Positions 52,745 through 61,722 of a DNA stretch of 64,000 nt are shown piece after piece. Source of the DNA: Euzebya pacifica (GTDB lineage: Bacteria; Actinomycetota; Nitriliruptoria; Euzebyales; Euzebyaceae); NCBI RefSeq assembly GCF_003344865.1, contig NZ_CP031165.1, positions 4,717,910 to 4,781,909 on the forward strand, in the 5' to 3' direction. Under the pieces are notes generated by a model, which did no database searches, was not told the DNA's origin, and worked only from the letters and a program-made list of their open reading frames with translations. A program made the position numbers and the translations under genes. Every line of letters starts with the position of its first letter. The first letter of the stretch is position 1.

Positions 52745-53518
52745 TCAGCTGTCGTTGACGAAGCTGCGGACCCGCTCGGCGAACCGGGCGGGTTCCATCA
52801 GGTGGGGGTAGTGGGCCATGCCGTCCCACACCTCCAGCTCTGCCTGGGGGATCACGTCGGTCAGCCAGGCCCGGTACTCGGGGCCCGGGTCGTCGCCGTG
52901 CAGGGCCAGGTACGGTGCCTCGAGCCCGTCGAGCATGTCGCGGACGAGGGCATCCAGCTCCTCCACGGTCTGGTCGAACACCGGGCTCCAGATGTCGAGG
53001 ACGACCTGCTGGACAGGGGTGCGCAGCGCACCGACGCGGGCCTTCTCCTCCTCCGGCAGGGGGCCGGCGTAGCCGTCGAACATCCCGGCCATGACCTGCG
53101 CGAAGGCGTCTCCGCGCAGCATGGGCTCCAGCGGGGTGAGGGCGTCCTTGAACCCGGCGAGCGCCAGCGGCTGGTCGACGTTGACGACAGCACGGACCGG
53201 GGTGATGGCGGCCAGGACCGAGACCACCATGCCGCCGAGGGAGTGGCCCACGACCACCGGGTTCTCCGCGCCCACCTCGTCGAGCACGGCCTTGACGTCG
53301 GCGGCCATGGACTCGAGGTCGTGCACGTCGGCGACGTCGGACTGCCCGTGCCCTCGCAGGTCGAGGAGGATCAGCCGGTGACCCTCGGCGAGGTGCGGCA
53401 GGACGGGGTCCCACGTCTGCTTGGACTCGGTGATGCCGTGGACGAGGACGAGGTCGTCGCCCTCACCCACCACCTCGTGGTCGATGCGGATCCCTGACGG
53501 CGTGGTCGTGAACGGCAT
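52745..53518 (-). CDS. Alpha/beta-hydrolase fold protein
   Basis: A 257-residue serine hydrolase. Oxyanion/N-terminal motif LVHGITESKQTWD; nucleophile elbow GHSLGG near residue 93; acid in LHGDDPG near 210; histidine in MAHYPHLMEPARFAERV near 240. LDLRGHGQSD is the standard strand-4 region. Resembles haloperoxidase/epoxide-hydrolase-type esterases; the substrate is not determinable. Monocistronic on the minus strand between a lipoprotein and a beta-lactamase-fold gene. Confidence 0.88.
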   Translation of the reverse strand: MPFTTTPSGIRIDHEVVGEGDDLVLVHGITESKQTWDPVLPHLAEGHRLILLDLRGHGQSDVADVHDLESMAADVKAVLDEVGAENPVVVGHSLGGMVVSVLAAITPVRAVVNVDQPLALAGFKDALTPLEPMLRGDAFAQVMAGMFDGYAGPLPEEEKARVGALRTPVQQVVLDIWSPVFDQTVEELDALVRDMLDGLEAPYLALHGDDPGPEYRAWLTDVIPQAELEVWDGMAHYPHLMEPARFAERVRSFVNDS

Positions 53519-53587
53519 GGCGAGCAGCCTTGCACATCAACACGGGGTGCACGCCCGGTGAACCAACGTCGGTTGCGGGTCTAGCCG

Positions 53588-54685
53588 TCAGGCCTCCGCG
53601 GCCAGGGTGTCGAGCAACTCGCTGGCCATGCCGTCGGCGTCGATGTCGTCGCCGTTGCAGAGGACCGCAACGGCGAGTCCGGCGTCGGGGAGCATCTGCA
53701 GCGAGGACGCGACGCCGACCCACGAACCGGCGTGGGACAGCAGCAGGCCGTCGTCGACCTCGTCGATGGCGAGTCCCCCGCCGTACCCGACCCCGCCGTC
53801 GAGCACCGGGCCGGGCGTGGTCATGACCTCCAGCCATGCCGCCGATCCCAGCCCCTCCTCGGTCGGGTCGTCGAGGAACAGCTCGGCCCACCGCAGCAGG
53901 TCCGGGACCGTGGAGTGGACCGCGCCGTCGCCGGTCTGCTGCCACGACGTGCCGACGGCGGTCCAACCGTCCCCGGCGGCCTCGTACCCCTGGGCCTGAC
54001 CGGGCAGCAGGTCGCCCTGGTCGTCGCGGACCACGGTGTCGTCCATGCCGAGCGGGCCGAACAGCTCCTGGGTGGAGAAGGTGACCAGGTCCTCGCCGGT
54101 GACCACGTCCACGACCTGTCCGAGCAGCTGGTAGTTGGTGTTGGAGTACTCGAAGTCGGTGCCGGGGTCGAAGGCCAGCTCCTGATCCTCCAGGGAGGTG
54201 ACGGCGTCGTCGTTGGTGGTCACCTCGTCGTCCCCGGCATCCAGCAACCCGGTGTAGTCGGGCAGGCCCGACGTGTGGTGCAGCAGGTCGCCGACCGTGA
54301 CGTCGGTGGTGTCCAGCGGCAGGTCCAGCAGCTCGTCGATCGGGTCGTCGAGGGAGAGGTCGCCGTCGACGACGAGCAGCGCGATCGCCCCGGCGGTCAT
54401 CTGCTTGGACACCGAGGCGATGTCGAAGATCGTGTCCTCGGTGATCGCTGCGCCGTCCTCGACGTCGGCCAGGCCGGCCGTGGCGAGCTGCTGACCGTCG
54501 GGGGTGCGAGCCCCGACCACACAGCCCGGCCCGTCGGGATCGATGCCGGCCACCGCGGACTCGGCAACGGTCGGCGACCCGTCGCGCGTATCCCCCGCCG
54601 CCTCCTCCCCTGCCGTGCCACACGCCACGAGGGCAACGCAGACGGTCATGAACAGGACGGCGGCAAGGACGGGGCGAGGGCGCAC
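53588..54685 (-). CDS. Exported serine hydrolase of the beta-lactamase/PBP4-like family
   Basis: A 365-residue secreted lipoprotein (MTVCVALVACG lipobox) with a class-C beta-lactamase fold. SxxK is SVSKQMT, YxN is YSNTNYQ, and the third motif is LSHAGSW in place of KTG. This pattern is common to D-aminopeptidase/esterase members, so it need not attack antibiotics. The GTG at 54685 is 8 nt after TAGGGT (minus 54699-54694) without an SD, so it is likely leaderless. It is divergent from the DUF4178 gene, with matched inverted repeats in the gap. Confidence 0.83.
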   Translation of the reverse strand: MRPRPVLAAVLFMTVCVALVACGTAGEEAAGDTRDGSPTVAESAVAGIDPDGPGCVVGARTPDGQQLATAGLADVEDGAAITEDTIFDIASVSKQMTAGAIALLVVDGDLSLDDPIDELLDLPLDTTDVTVGDLLHHTSGLPDYTGLLDAGDDEVTTNDDAVTSLEDQELAFDPGTDFEYSNTNYQLLGQVVDVVTGEDLVTFSTQELFGPLGMDDTVVRDDQGDLLPGQAQGYEAAGDGWTAVGTSWQQTGDGAVHSTVPDLLRWAELFLDDPTEEGLGSAAWLEVMTTPGPVLDGGVGYGGGLAIDEVDDGLLLSHAGSWVGVASSLQMLPDAGLAVAVLCNGDDIDADGMASELLDTLAAEA

Positions 54686-54741
54686 AGGGCCGGACCCTAC
54701 GCCAGCCGGTCCCCCTCCCCCTGTCGGGCCCGACACCTGCC

Positions 54742-54772
54742 ACCCACCCCTCCCCCGGCGGATCTTGACCCA
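54742..54772 (-). repeat. Inverted repeat arm A upstream of serine hydrolase
   Basis: On the minus strand this begins TGGGTCAAGATCCG and continues in G-rich sequence similar to arm B (about 27 of 31 positions with one gap). It lies 73 nt before the GTG of the hydrolase. The partner arm is at 54873-54903. Confidence 0.55.
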
Positions 54773-54872
54773 CCGGCTGGCGGAACACGACCCGGGCGAG
54801 CCCCGCTTGGTGTCGGGACACGGTTCGCCGCTGACGGATCGGTACCCGGCCCCACGCCGAACCTTGCGGATG

Positions 54873-54903
54873 TGGGTCAAAATCCGTCGGGAGGAGGGGC
54901 GGG
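54873..54903 (+). repeat. Inverted repeat arm B upstream of DUF4178 gene
   Basis: On the plus strand this begins TGGGTCAAAATCCG, matching arm A (13 of 14 in the core) in the opposite orientation. It lies 76 nt before the GTG at 54963. Each divergent gene thus has one copy in the same orientation at nearly the same distance. Confidence 0.55.
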
Positions 54904-54962
54904 ACGCCGGGGCGGTCTACGCTGCCGGCCGACGCCACAGCACGACGAGGGAGGAACGGACC

Positions 54963-55571
54963 GTGGGGATCTTCGGCAACAAGAGGGTGAAGGTCCTGGA
55001 GGACTTCGCCAACGCACCCGTGGGGTCGTCGGTCGAGGTCGACGGCCGGCGCGGTCACATCCAGGGGACGGTGCTGTTCGACGAGGACGGCGACACCTGG
55101 GTCGAGCACCTGATCGTCGGCGCCGACGGCAAGCGGTTCTGGGTGTCGGTGGAGAACTTCGACGAGACCCTGGCCACGCTGTGGGAGACGGTGCCGCCCC
55201 TCGGCGTCAACGGTGGACCCGGTGACCGGTCGGTGTCGTTCAAGGGCCACTCCTACAAGCGGTCCGAGGACGGGACAGCCCGGTTCCGCACCGGCGGGTC
55301 GGTGGACCTGCCCGATCACGGCTCGATCGACTACGTCGACTTCACCGGTCCCGACGGGCAGCGGGTGTCCTTCGAACGGTTCGGCGACAAGGGCACCGGC
55401 CGCCGGACCGTGTCGGCCGGGTCGTGCCCCAACTGCGGCGCGCCGCTGGTGCTGGACCAGCTGAACCGGTGCTCGCACTGCGGGTCGACGCCGACGGTCG
55501 ACCACGGCGAGTGGTCCGGCTGGGAGGTCGCCGCCGGCCGCGACGTGTCGAAGTCGACCCGGGCCACCTGA
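54963..55571 (+). CDS. DUF4178 protein with C-terminal zinc ribbon
   Basis: A 202-residue protein. Residues about 25-140 form a DUF4178-like barrel (VEVDGRRGHIQGTVLFDEDGDTWVEHLIV, FWVSVENFDETLATLW, and SFKGHSYKRSEDGTARFR). It ends in a four-cysteine ribbon, CPNCGAPL and CSHCGS. DUF4178 proteins are often near DUF350 and spermidine-synthase-like genes, which are not seen here. GTG start with GGGAGG upstream and a TACGCT box further up. Function unknown. Confidence 0.75.
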   Translation: MGIFGNKRVKVLEDFANAPVGSSVEVDGRRGHIQGTVLFDEDGDTWVEHLIVGADGKRFWVSVENFDETLATLWETVPPLGVNGGPGDRSVSFKGHSYKRSEDGTARFRTGGSVDLPDHGSIDYVDFTGPDGQRVSFERFGDKGTGRRTVSAGSCPNCGAPLVLDQLNRCSHCGSTPTVDHGEWSGWEVAAGRDVSKSTRAT

Positions 55572-55595
55572 CCCGGCCCACCTGACCCGTACGGC

Positions 55596-57344
55596 TCAGC
55601 GCAAGCCGAGCAACGCCACGACCTCGGGATCGGCAAGACCCAGCGCCCGCGTTCGTGCCGTCGCGGCGTCATCGGCGTCCCACACCACGGCGGCCATCTC
55701 GCGACAGATCTCCATCGGGTGGGCGCGCAGGCAGTGTCGAACGGCCGGCATCGCGGCGGGTGACATCGACAGGCTCGTCGCGCCCATGCCGACCAGGACC
55801 AGCGCCATCAGCGGGTCCCCGGCGGACTCGCCACAGATGCCGACGGGCTTGTCGAGCTCGACCCCGGCACGGATCGTGCGGGCCACCAGCTCCAGCACGG
55901 CGGGCTGCCAGAGGTCCAGCAGGTCGGCGAGATCGCCGGCCATCCGGTCAGCGGCCATCGTGTACTGCGCCAGGTCGTTGGTGCCGACTGAAGCGAAGTC
56001 CAGCTCGGCCAGCACTGCGCTGGCCTGCAGGGCGGCGGAGGGCACCTCGACCATCGCGCCGACGGTCCGTATGCCGTGGGCGCGGGCCTCGTAGGCGAAG
56101 CGGGCAGCCTCGGCCGTGGTGGCCACCATGGGCGCCATGACCCACAGGTCACTTCGGGCGTCCGCTGGCAGGTCGGCGACCAGGGCCCCGAGCGCGGTCA
56201 GCTGGTCGGCCTCCAGCTGGGGGTGGGTGCGGTCCAGCCGGACGCCGCGCACGCCGAGCGCCGGGTTGACCTCCGACGGACGGTCGAGGAACGGCAGCGG
56301 CTTGTCCGCGCCGACGTCGAGGGTCCGCACGATCACCCGTCGTCCGGCCATCGGTTCGAGGACCTGTCGGTAGGCGGCGGTCTGCTCCTCCACGGTGGGA
56401 GCGGTGTGCCGGCCGGTGAACAGCAGCTCGGTCCGCAGCAGGCCGATGCCCTCGGCGGTGACCTCGACGGCCCGGCGGGTGTCGGCCTGGGTGCCCACGT
56501 TGGCCAGCAGCGCAACGGGGATGCCGTCGGCGGTGGCCCCGGGGGCGGTGTCGAGGGAGAGGGTGCGTGCGACCTCGTGCCGGCGGGCGGTGGTGACCGC
56601 GACCTGCTCGGGCGGGGGGTCTGTGGTGACGGTCCCGGCCGAGGCGTCGACGGCGACGAGCGTGCCGGCGGGGACGTCGGTGATCCCGGCGACCCTGACG
56701 ACGCACGGCAGGCCGAGCTGGCCGGCGACGATGGCGGTGTGTCCGAGCGGTCCGCCCTGCTCGGTGACGATGGCCACGACGCGGGAGGGGTCCAGCGCCG
56801 CGGCGTCGGCCGGCGCGAGGTCGGCGGCCGCGACCACGAACGGGCCGTCGAGGGTGTCGTGCAGCTCGGGTTCGCCGAGTCCGAGCAGCCGGGCGACGAC
56901 CCGGTCACGAACGCTGTTGAGGTCGGTCACGCGATCGGCCACCCGTCCGCCGGCTGCGCGCAGGGCGTCGGCGAACCCGGCTGCGGCGGCCGTGACGGCG
57001 GTCGCCGGACCGTGTCCTTCGTCGAGGTGCCGACGGACCGCCGCCAGCATGGCGGGGTCGTCGGCCATGGAGGCGGTGGCGTCGAGGATGTCGGCGAGCG
57101 CCCCGTCGGTGGCGGCGGCGCGGGCGGCGAGGTTGGCCCCGACCGCCTGGAACGCCGCCTCGACCCGTGCGAGGGCCGAGGCGGGGTCGGCGGCGGAGGG
57201 TTCGTCGGTCGGCACGCTCGGCGGCGGGGCCAGGACGACAACGGGTGCGACGGCCACGCCTCGGCCGACGCCGATCCCGGTCAGGACACGGGGCGGACGT
57301 CGGGAAGCGGTCCGGCCCGACTGGTCGGGTCGGTCAGCGGTCAT
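55596..57344 (-). CDS. ptsI: PTS enzyme I (phosphoenolpyruvate-protein phosphotransferase)
   Basis: A 582-residue enzyme I. The phosphohistidine block is GGPLGHTAIVAGQLGLPCVV (His202; usual form GGxTSHxAI). The PEP-binding barrel shows GLLRTELLFTGR, RTLDVGADKPLPFLD, NPALGVRG, FASVGTNDLAQYTMAADR and GICGESAGDP with the catalytic cysteine. It would phosphorylate HPr at the expense of PEP, but no HPr or EII gene is present here. Its start overlaps the ybaK-type gene end by 11 nt, so it lies second in that operon. The N-terminal HPr-binding region is somewhat divergent. Confidence 0.9.
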   Translation of the reverse strand: MTADRPDQSGRTASRRPPRVLTGIGVGRGVAVAPVVVLAPPPSVPTDEPSAADPASALARVEAAFQAVGANLAARAAATDGALADILDATASMADDPAMLAAVRRHLDEGHGPATAVTAAAAGFADALRAAGGRVADRVTDLNSVRDRVVARLLGLGEPELHDTLDGPFVVAAADLAPADAAALDPSRVVAIVTEQGGPLGHTAIVAGQLGLPCVVRVAGITDVPAGTLVAVDASAGTVTTDPPPEQVAVTTARRHEVARTLSLDTAPGATADGIPVALLANVGTQADTRRAVEVTAEGIGLLRTELLFTGRHTAPTVEEQTAAYRQVLEPMAGRRVIVRTLDVGADKPLPFLDRPSEVNPALGVRGVRLDRTHPQLEADQLTALGALVADLPADARSDLWVMAPMVATTAEAARFAYEARAHGIRTVGAMVEVPSAALQASAVLAELDFASVGTNDLAQYTMAADRMAGDLADLLDLWQPAVLELVARTIRAGVELDKPVGICGESAGDPLMALVLVGMGATSLSMSPAAMPAVRHCLRAHPMEICREMAAVVWDADDAATARTRALGLADPEVVALLGLR

Positions 57345-57807
57345 CGGGGACGGTCACGTCCTCGACCGTGGCCGCGGTTGCGGCGACGAAGGCGGCGGTG
57401 TCGACGAGGGCGGACACCCCTGGGGAGCCCGAGCCAACGGCGATGCGGTCGAACTCGGCGGCGACGGCGTCGAGGATCACCGGCAGGGTGGTCGCCGAGC
57501 CGAGGACCGTCACGGTGCCGGGCACGAAGCCGGTGACGTCGAGCAGCTGCTCCCGCGTGGCCATGCTCGCCCGATCGACGCCGAGGACGTCGCGGACCTT
57601 CTTCCAGTCCATCTTCCGCCCGCCGGAGACGACGACGAAGACGTAGTCCCCCTCACCTCGGCGGACCAGCAACGTCTTGCAGAGGCTGCCCGGCGCAACG
57701 CCGAGCTTGGCCTCGTGCTCCTCCATCGATCGTGACGGACCGACGTCGCTGATCTCGACGGCGAGGTCGAGGGCAGCGGCCGCGGCGACGGCGGGTGGGG
57801 CGTCCAT
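57334..57807 (-). CDS. YbaK/prolyl-tRNA-editing domain protein
   Basis: A 157-residue YbaK/ProX-type protein. Conserved features include SLCKTLLVRRGEGDYVFVVVSGGRKMDWKKV and the final GSGSPGVSALVD (GGISPFG-like). Such proteins deacylate mischarged Cys-tRNA(Pro) or Ala-tRNA(Pro). The ATG at 57807 is chosen for family length; an upstream in-frame ATG at 57915 would run back over the copper promoter. It precedes and overlaps ptsI and is divergent from copZ. Confidence 0.82.
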   Translation of the reverse strand: MDAPPAVAAAAALDLAVEISDVGPSRSMEEHEAKLGVAPGSLCKTLLVRRGEGDYVFVVVSGGRKMDWKKVRDVLGVDRASMATREQLLDVTGFVPGTVTVLGSATTLPVILDAVAAEFDRIAVGSGSPGVSALVDTAAFVAATAATVEDVTVPDDR

Positions 57808-57844
57808 GGCCGCCGATCCTCGCACGAGTCCGTCGAAGAAGTTG

Positions 57845-57905
57845 TTGGCACACATACCCCTTGGGGGTATAGTCCTGCGCAGCCCGCATACCCAGTGGGG
57901 GTATG
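57845..57905 (+). promoter_or_regulatory. Copper-inducible copZA promoter with two CsoR-like palindromes
   Basis: A near-consensus promoter TTGGCA (57845-57850)-17 nt-TATAGT (57868-57873). The palindrome ATACCCC-TTG-GGGGTAT (57854-57870) lies in the spacer and overlaps the -10. A second, CATACCC-N5-GGGTATG, is at 57887-57905. TACCCC/GGGGTA palindromes are the known CsoR operator form. No csoR gene is in the window. Confidence 0.85.
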
Positions 57906-57926
57906 CACGAACCACGAGGAGCAGCC

Positions 57927-58145
57927 ATGACGTCCCAGCCCACCTCCACCACCGTCACCATCGACGGGATGACCTGCGGCCACTGCGCTGCAACGATCCG
58001 GGACGCCGTCAGCCCCTTGGCCGGCGTCACGAACGTCGATGTCAGCGTCCGCTCCCGGGCCATGACCGTGCGGACCGACGGACCTGCTGACCTGGAGGCG
58101 ATCACCACCGCGGTGCGCGACGCCGGCTACGAGGTGACGTCGTGA
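57927..58145 (+). CDS. copZ: Copper chaperone, HMA domain
   Basis: A 72-residue cytosolic metallochaperone with one HMA fold. The Cu(I) site is GMTCGHC (Cys17, Cys20), and the ferredoxin-like strand VDVSVRSRAMTV follows. It delivers Cu(I) to CopA, whose GTG start overlaps this stop by 4 nt. AGGAG precedes the ATG by 6 nt. Controlled by the CsoR-type promoter upstream. Confidence 0.93.
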   Translation: MTSQPTSTTVTIDGMTCGHCAATIRDAVSPLAGVTNVDVSVRSRAMTVRTDGPADLEAITTAVRDAGYEVTS

Positions 58146-60388
58146 CCACGCTCGACACCAGACCGATCACCGTCGACCTCGCCATCCAGGGGATGACCTG
58201 CGCCTCGTGCGCAGGACGGATCGAACGGCGACTCAACGACCTCGAGGGTGTCGAGGCGACCGTCAACTACGCCACCGAGCAGGCCACCGTCACCGCATCG
58301 GGTGTCGACCCGGCCACGCTCGTCGAGGCCGTCGAGGCCGTGGGCTACCACGCGACCGTCGTCCCGGCGATGGGCTCTGGCCCCGCTACCCCTTCCGGCG
58401 CAGCGCCAGCCGAGGATCCCACCGCAGCGCTTCGCCACCGGCTGCTGGTCTCGGCCGCCCTGTCCTTGCCGGTCGTCGTGCTGTCGATGGTCCCGGCGCT
58501 GCAGTTCACGAACTGGCAGTGGCTGGCGCTGACACTCGCCGCACCGGTGGTCGTCTGGGGTGCCGCGCCGTTCCACCGGGCAGCCTGGACGAACGCCCGC
58601 CACGGGGCCGCGACCATGGACACGCTGATCTCGATCGGCACGATCGCCGCCATGGCGTGGTCGGTCTACGCGCTGTTCTTCGGGGGTGCCGGGATGCCCG
58701 GCATGACCATGTCGATGGAGCTGACCGGCAGCCGCGGCAACGGTGCACACGAGATCTACCTCGAGGTCGCCGCCGCCGTCACGGTGTTCGTGCTGGCCGG
58801 GCGATACGCCGAAGCGCGCGCCAAGCGGTCCTCCGGTGCGGCGCTCAAGGCGTTGCTGGAGCTCGGCGCGAAGGACGCCGCGGTGCTCCGCGACGGGCTG
58901 GAGGTCAGGGTCCCCATCGACCAGCTGGCCGTCGGCGACGTCTTCGTCGTGCGTCCGGGTGAGAAGGTCGCCACCGACGGCGTTGTGGTGGAGGGCACCT
59001 CCGCCATCGACACCTCGTTGCTGACCGGCGAGAGCGTGCCCGTGGAGGTGGGGCCGGACGACCTGGTGACCGGCGCCACCGTCAACGCCGGCGGCCGCCT
59101 GGTCATCCGCGCCACCCGCGTCGGGGCCGACACCCAGCTGTCCCGGATCGCCCGGTTGGTCACCGAGGCGCAGACGGGCAAGGCGCCCATCCAGCGTCTG
59201 GCCGACCGGATCTCCGCGGTCTTCGTGCCGATCGTGCTGGTGCTGGCCCTGCTGACGCTCGGCGTGTGGCTCGCCCTGGGTGCCGGGCCGAACCTGGCCT
59301 TCACCGCGGCGGTTGCCGTGCTGATCATCGCGTGCCCCTGCGCGCTCGGCCTGGCCACCCCGACGGCCCTGCTGGTCGGGACCGGACGCGGCGCCCAGCT
59401 CGGGATCCTGATCAAGGGACCCGAGGTCCTCGAGTCGACACGGCGTGTCGACACCGTCGTGCTGGACAAGACCGGCACCATCACCACCGGGCGGATGTCG
59501 CTGGTGGAGGTGGTTGCCACCGACGGCACCGACCCCGACGAGCTGCTGCGCATCGCCGCTGCGCTGGAGGATGCCTCGGAGCACCCCATCGCCAGGGCCA
59601 TCGCCGCGGCCGGCATCGACCGGCTCGGCACCCTGCCGGCCGTGGAGTCGTTCCAGTCGACGCAGGGACTCGGTGTCCAGGGGATCGTCGACGGCCATGC
59701 CGTCGTCGCCGGACGCCAGCAGTTCCTCGCGGACTGGGCGCTGCATCCGGGTCCGGACCTGTCCGCGGCCAAGGACGCGGCGGAGGCACGGGGTCAGACG
59801 GCCGTCCTGGTCGGTTGGGACGGCGAGGTGCACGGCCTGCTGGTCGTGGCCGACACCGTCCGCCCGACGTCTGCGGAGGCGATCACCGAGCTCCGGTCAC
59901 TCGGCCTGACCCCCGTCCTGCTGACCGGGGACAACACCGCGGCCGCCCAGCACGTGGCCCGGGCCGTCGGGATCGACGAGGTCATCGCCGAGGTGCTGCC
60001 GGAGGACAAGCTGGCGGTCGTTGCGCGCCTGCAGTCCGAGGGCCGCGTCGTGGCCATGGTCGGTGACGGTGTCAACGATGCGGCCGCGCTGGCACAGGCC
60101 GACCTGGGACTGGCGATGGGCGCCGGGACCGACGTGGCGATCGAGGCCAGCGACCTGACGCTGGTGCGCGATGACCTGCGAACAGCGGCGACGGCGATCC
60201 GGCTTTCACGTCGAACGCTGCGTACCATCAAGGGCAACCTCTTCTGGGCGTTCGCCTACAACGTGGCCGCGATCCCCCTGGCCGCGCTGGGGTACCTCAA
60301 CCCGCTCATCGCCGGTGCGGCGATGGCCTTCTCGAGCGTCTTCGTGGTCGGGAACTCCCTGCGCCTCAAGACATTTCACGGACGGTGA
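58142..60388 (+). CDS. copA: Copper-translocating P1B-type ATPase
   Basis: A 748-residue Cu(I) efflux ATPase. Its single N-terminal HMA domain has GMTCASC (Cys20, Cys23). The membrane metal site is Cys398-Pro-Cys400. The actuator motif is TGES, the phosphorylation site is Asp442 in DKTGT, the nucleotide region has SEHPIA, and the hinge is GDGVNDAAAL. A Met-rich outside loop (MPGMTMSME) lies between the first helices. It exports Cu(I) from the cytosol with CopZ as donor. GTG start coupled to copZ. Confidence 0.95.
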   Translation: MTTLDTRPITVDLAIQGMTCASCAGRIERRLNDLEGVEATVNYATEQATVTASGVDPATLVEAVEAVGYHATVVPAMGSGPATPSGAAPAEDPTAALRHRLLVSAALSLPVVVLSMVPALQFTNWQWLALTLAAPVVVWGAAPFHRAAWTNARHGAATMDTLISIGTIAAMAWSVYALFFGGAGMPGMTMSMELTGSRGNGAHEIYLEVAAAVTVFVLAGRYAEARAKRSSGAALKALLELGAKDAAVLRDGLEVRVPIDQLAVGDVFVVRPGEKVATDGVVVEGTSAIDTSLLTGESVPVEVGPDDLVTGATVNAGGRLVIRATRVGADTQLSRIARLVTEAQTGKAPIQRLADRISAVFVPIVLVLALLTLGVWLALGAGPNLAFTAAVAVLIIACPCALGLATPTALLVGTGRGAQLGILIKGPEVLESTRRVDTVVLDKTGTITTGRMSLVEVVATDGTDPDELLRIAAALEDASEHPIARAIAAAGIDRLGTLPAVESFQSTQGLGVQGIVDGHAVVAGRQQFLADWALHPGPDLSAAKDAAEARGQTAVLVGWDGEVHGLLVVADTVRPTSAEAITELRSLGLTPVLLTGDNTAAAQHVARAVGIDEVIAEVLPEDKLAVVARLQSEGRVVAMVGDGVNDAAALAQADLGLAMGAGTDVAIEASDLTLVRDDLRTAATAIRLSRRTLRTIKGNLFWAFAYNVAAIPLAALGYLNPLIAGAAMAFSSVFVVGNSLRLKTFHGR

Positions 60389-60849
60389 CCACGATGATCA
60401 CGACACGACGCCCCTGGCCCCTCGTGCTCGCCCTGATGGCGGTCACCGCCATGGCCTGCGCGGCACCCGACGCCGGGTCCGACGACACCGCCAGCGCGGC
60501 GCCCGAGCGCACGATCGAGGTCACGATGACCGACCTGGCGTTCACCCCGACGAGCATCACGGTGGCCGACGGCGAAACCGTGCGCGTCCGGTTCACCAAC
60601 GACGGTGCCCTTCCCCATGACGCCTTCGTGGGGGATGCCGAGGCCCAGGACGCCCACGAGGCGGAGATGGCCGAGTCGGCCGGTGGCCATGGTGGCCACG
60701 GCGCCGGAGCCGACGACGCGGTCACGGTCGAGCCGGGCGAGACCGGCGAGCTGCTGGTGACCGGGACCGCATCCGGCGATCTGCTGATCGGGTGCCACCA
60801 GCCCGGCCACTACGGGGCCGGGATGGTCATGCAGGTCGCCGCGGCCTGA
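60385..60849 (+). CDS. Cupredoxin-domain copper-binding lipoprotein
   Basis: A 154-residue exported protein with a lipoprotein-type signal (VTAMACA, Cys25). Type-1 copper ligands are His78 (LPHDAF), Cys137, His142 and Met147 (GCHQPGHYGAGM). A His/Gly-rich loop (GGHGGHG) near residue 102 may bind extra copper. It is the last gene of the copper operon; GTG 60385 overlaps the copA stop by 4 nt (ATG 60394 is an alternative). It would bind or oxidise exported copper outside the membrane. Confidence 0.86.
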   Translation: MTTMITTRRPWPLVLALMAVTAMACAAPDAGSDDTASAAPERTIEVTMTDLAFTPTSITVADGETVRVRFTNDGALPHDAFVGDAEAQDAHEAEMAESAGGHGGHGAGADDAVTVEPGETGELLVTGTASGDLLIGCHQPGHYGAGMVMQVAAA

Positions 60850-60914
60850 CCGTCGGCCCGGGGCCGTCCGAGGGGCGGCGGAGCCCCTCGCTCGGCGGGG
60901 CTAGGGTGCTCGCC

Positions 60915-61712
60915 ATGCGAATCGTGTCGCTGAACGCCTGGGGTGGGGCCATGTTCGACGAGTTGGCGGCGTGGCTGCCCACCCTCGACGCCGACGTCGT
61001 GTGCCTGCAGGAGGTGACGAGGACCCCGGGGGTGGAGGGGTGGACGCGGTTCGTGGATGCCGACCGTTCGCTGCCGCAGCGGGCCGACCTGTTCGGCGAC
61101 GTGGCTGGTCTGCTCACCCGTCACCAGGGGGCGTTCCTGGCCTGCGACAGCGGCCCGATCAGCGATGGGGAGGGGGAGGGGCGGCATCGGCAGGACTTCG
61201 GGATCGCCACGTTCGTGGGTGAGGCGTTCCCGCTGGTCGGGCAGCAGACCGCGTTCGTCCACGGCACCCACACCGACCACGAGGACTGGCCGAACGACGG
61301 CCGGCCCCGCATCGCCCACGCGGTGCGGGTCCTCGACCGGGCGGGCGACCGGTTCGTGGTGGTCGTGCAGGTCCACGGGCTGCGGGATCCGGCGGGAAAG
61401 GGCGACACGCCGGCCCGGCTGGTCCAGGCCGAGCAGCTGGTCGAGCTGGTGCGGCGGACGGCCCAGCCCGGTGACCTGGTCGTGGTGTGCGGCGACTTCA
61501 ACGTCCTGCCCGACAGCGCGACGTTCGAGGTCCTCAGCGAGGCTGGCCTGACCGACCTCGTCGGCACGGCCGACACCCGTACGGCGGCCTACTCCAAGCC
61601 CGTCCGGCACGCTGACTACCTGCTGGTCTCCGACCCGTCAGCGGTGAAGGCGTTCGAGATCCTCGCCGCCCCCGAGGTCAGCGACCACCGCCCCCTGGTC
61701 CTCGACCTCTGA
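60915..61712 (+). CDS. Endonuclease/exonuclease/phosphatase-family protein
   Basis: A 265-residue DNase-I-fold protein. The family motifs are RIVSLNAWGG, DVVCLQEV (catalytic Glu), GDFNVLPDS, and SDHRPLVLDL (catalytic His). DNases, phosphodiesterases and inositol phosphatases share them, so the substrate is open. The ATG is 7 nt after TAGGGT (60902-60907) without an SD, so it is probably leaderless. Not part of the copper operon. Confidence 0.87.
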   Translation: MRIVSLNAWGGAMFDELAAWLPTLDADVVCLQEVTRTPGVEGWTRFVDADRSLPQRADLFGDVAGLLTRHQGAFLACDSGPISDGEGEGRHRQDFGIATFVGEAFPLVGQQTAFVHGTHTDHEDWPNDGRPRIAHAVRVLDRAGDRFVVVVQVHGLRDPAGKGDTPARLVQAEQLVELVRRTAQPGDLVVVCGDFNVLPDSATFEVLSEAGLTDLVGTADTRTAAYSKPVRHADYLLVSDPSAVKAFEILAAPEVSDHRPLVLDL

Positions 61713-61722
61713 CCGCCCTCGC

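Noticed and set aside
53588-54685. Antibiotic-hydrolysing beta-lactamase
   Set aside because: The third motif is HAG rather than KTG, and esterase/peptidase relatives share SxxK and YxN.
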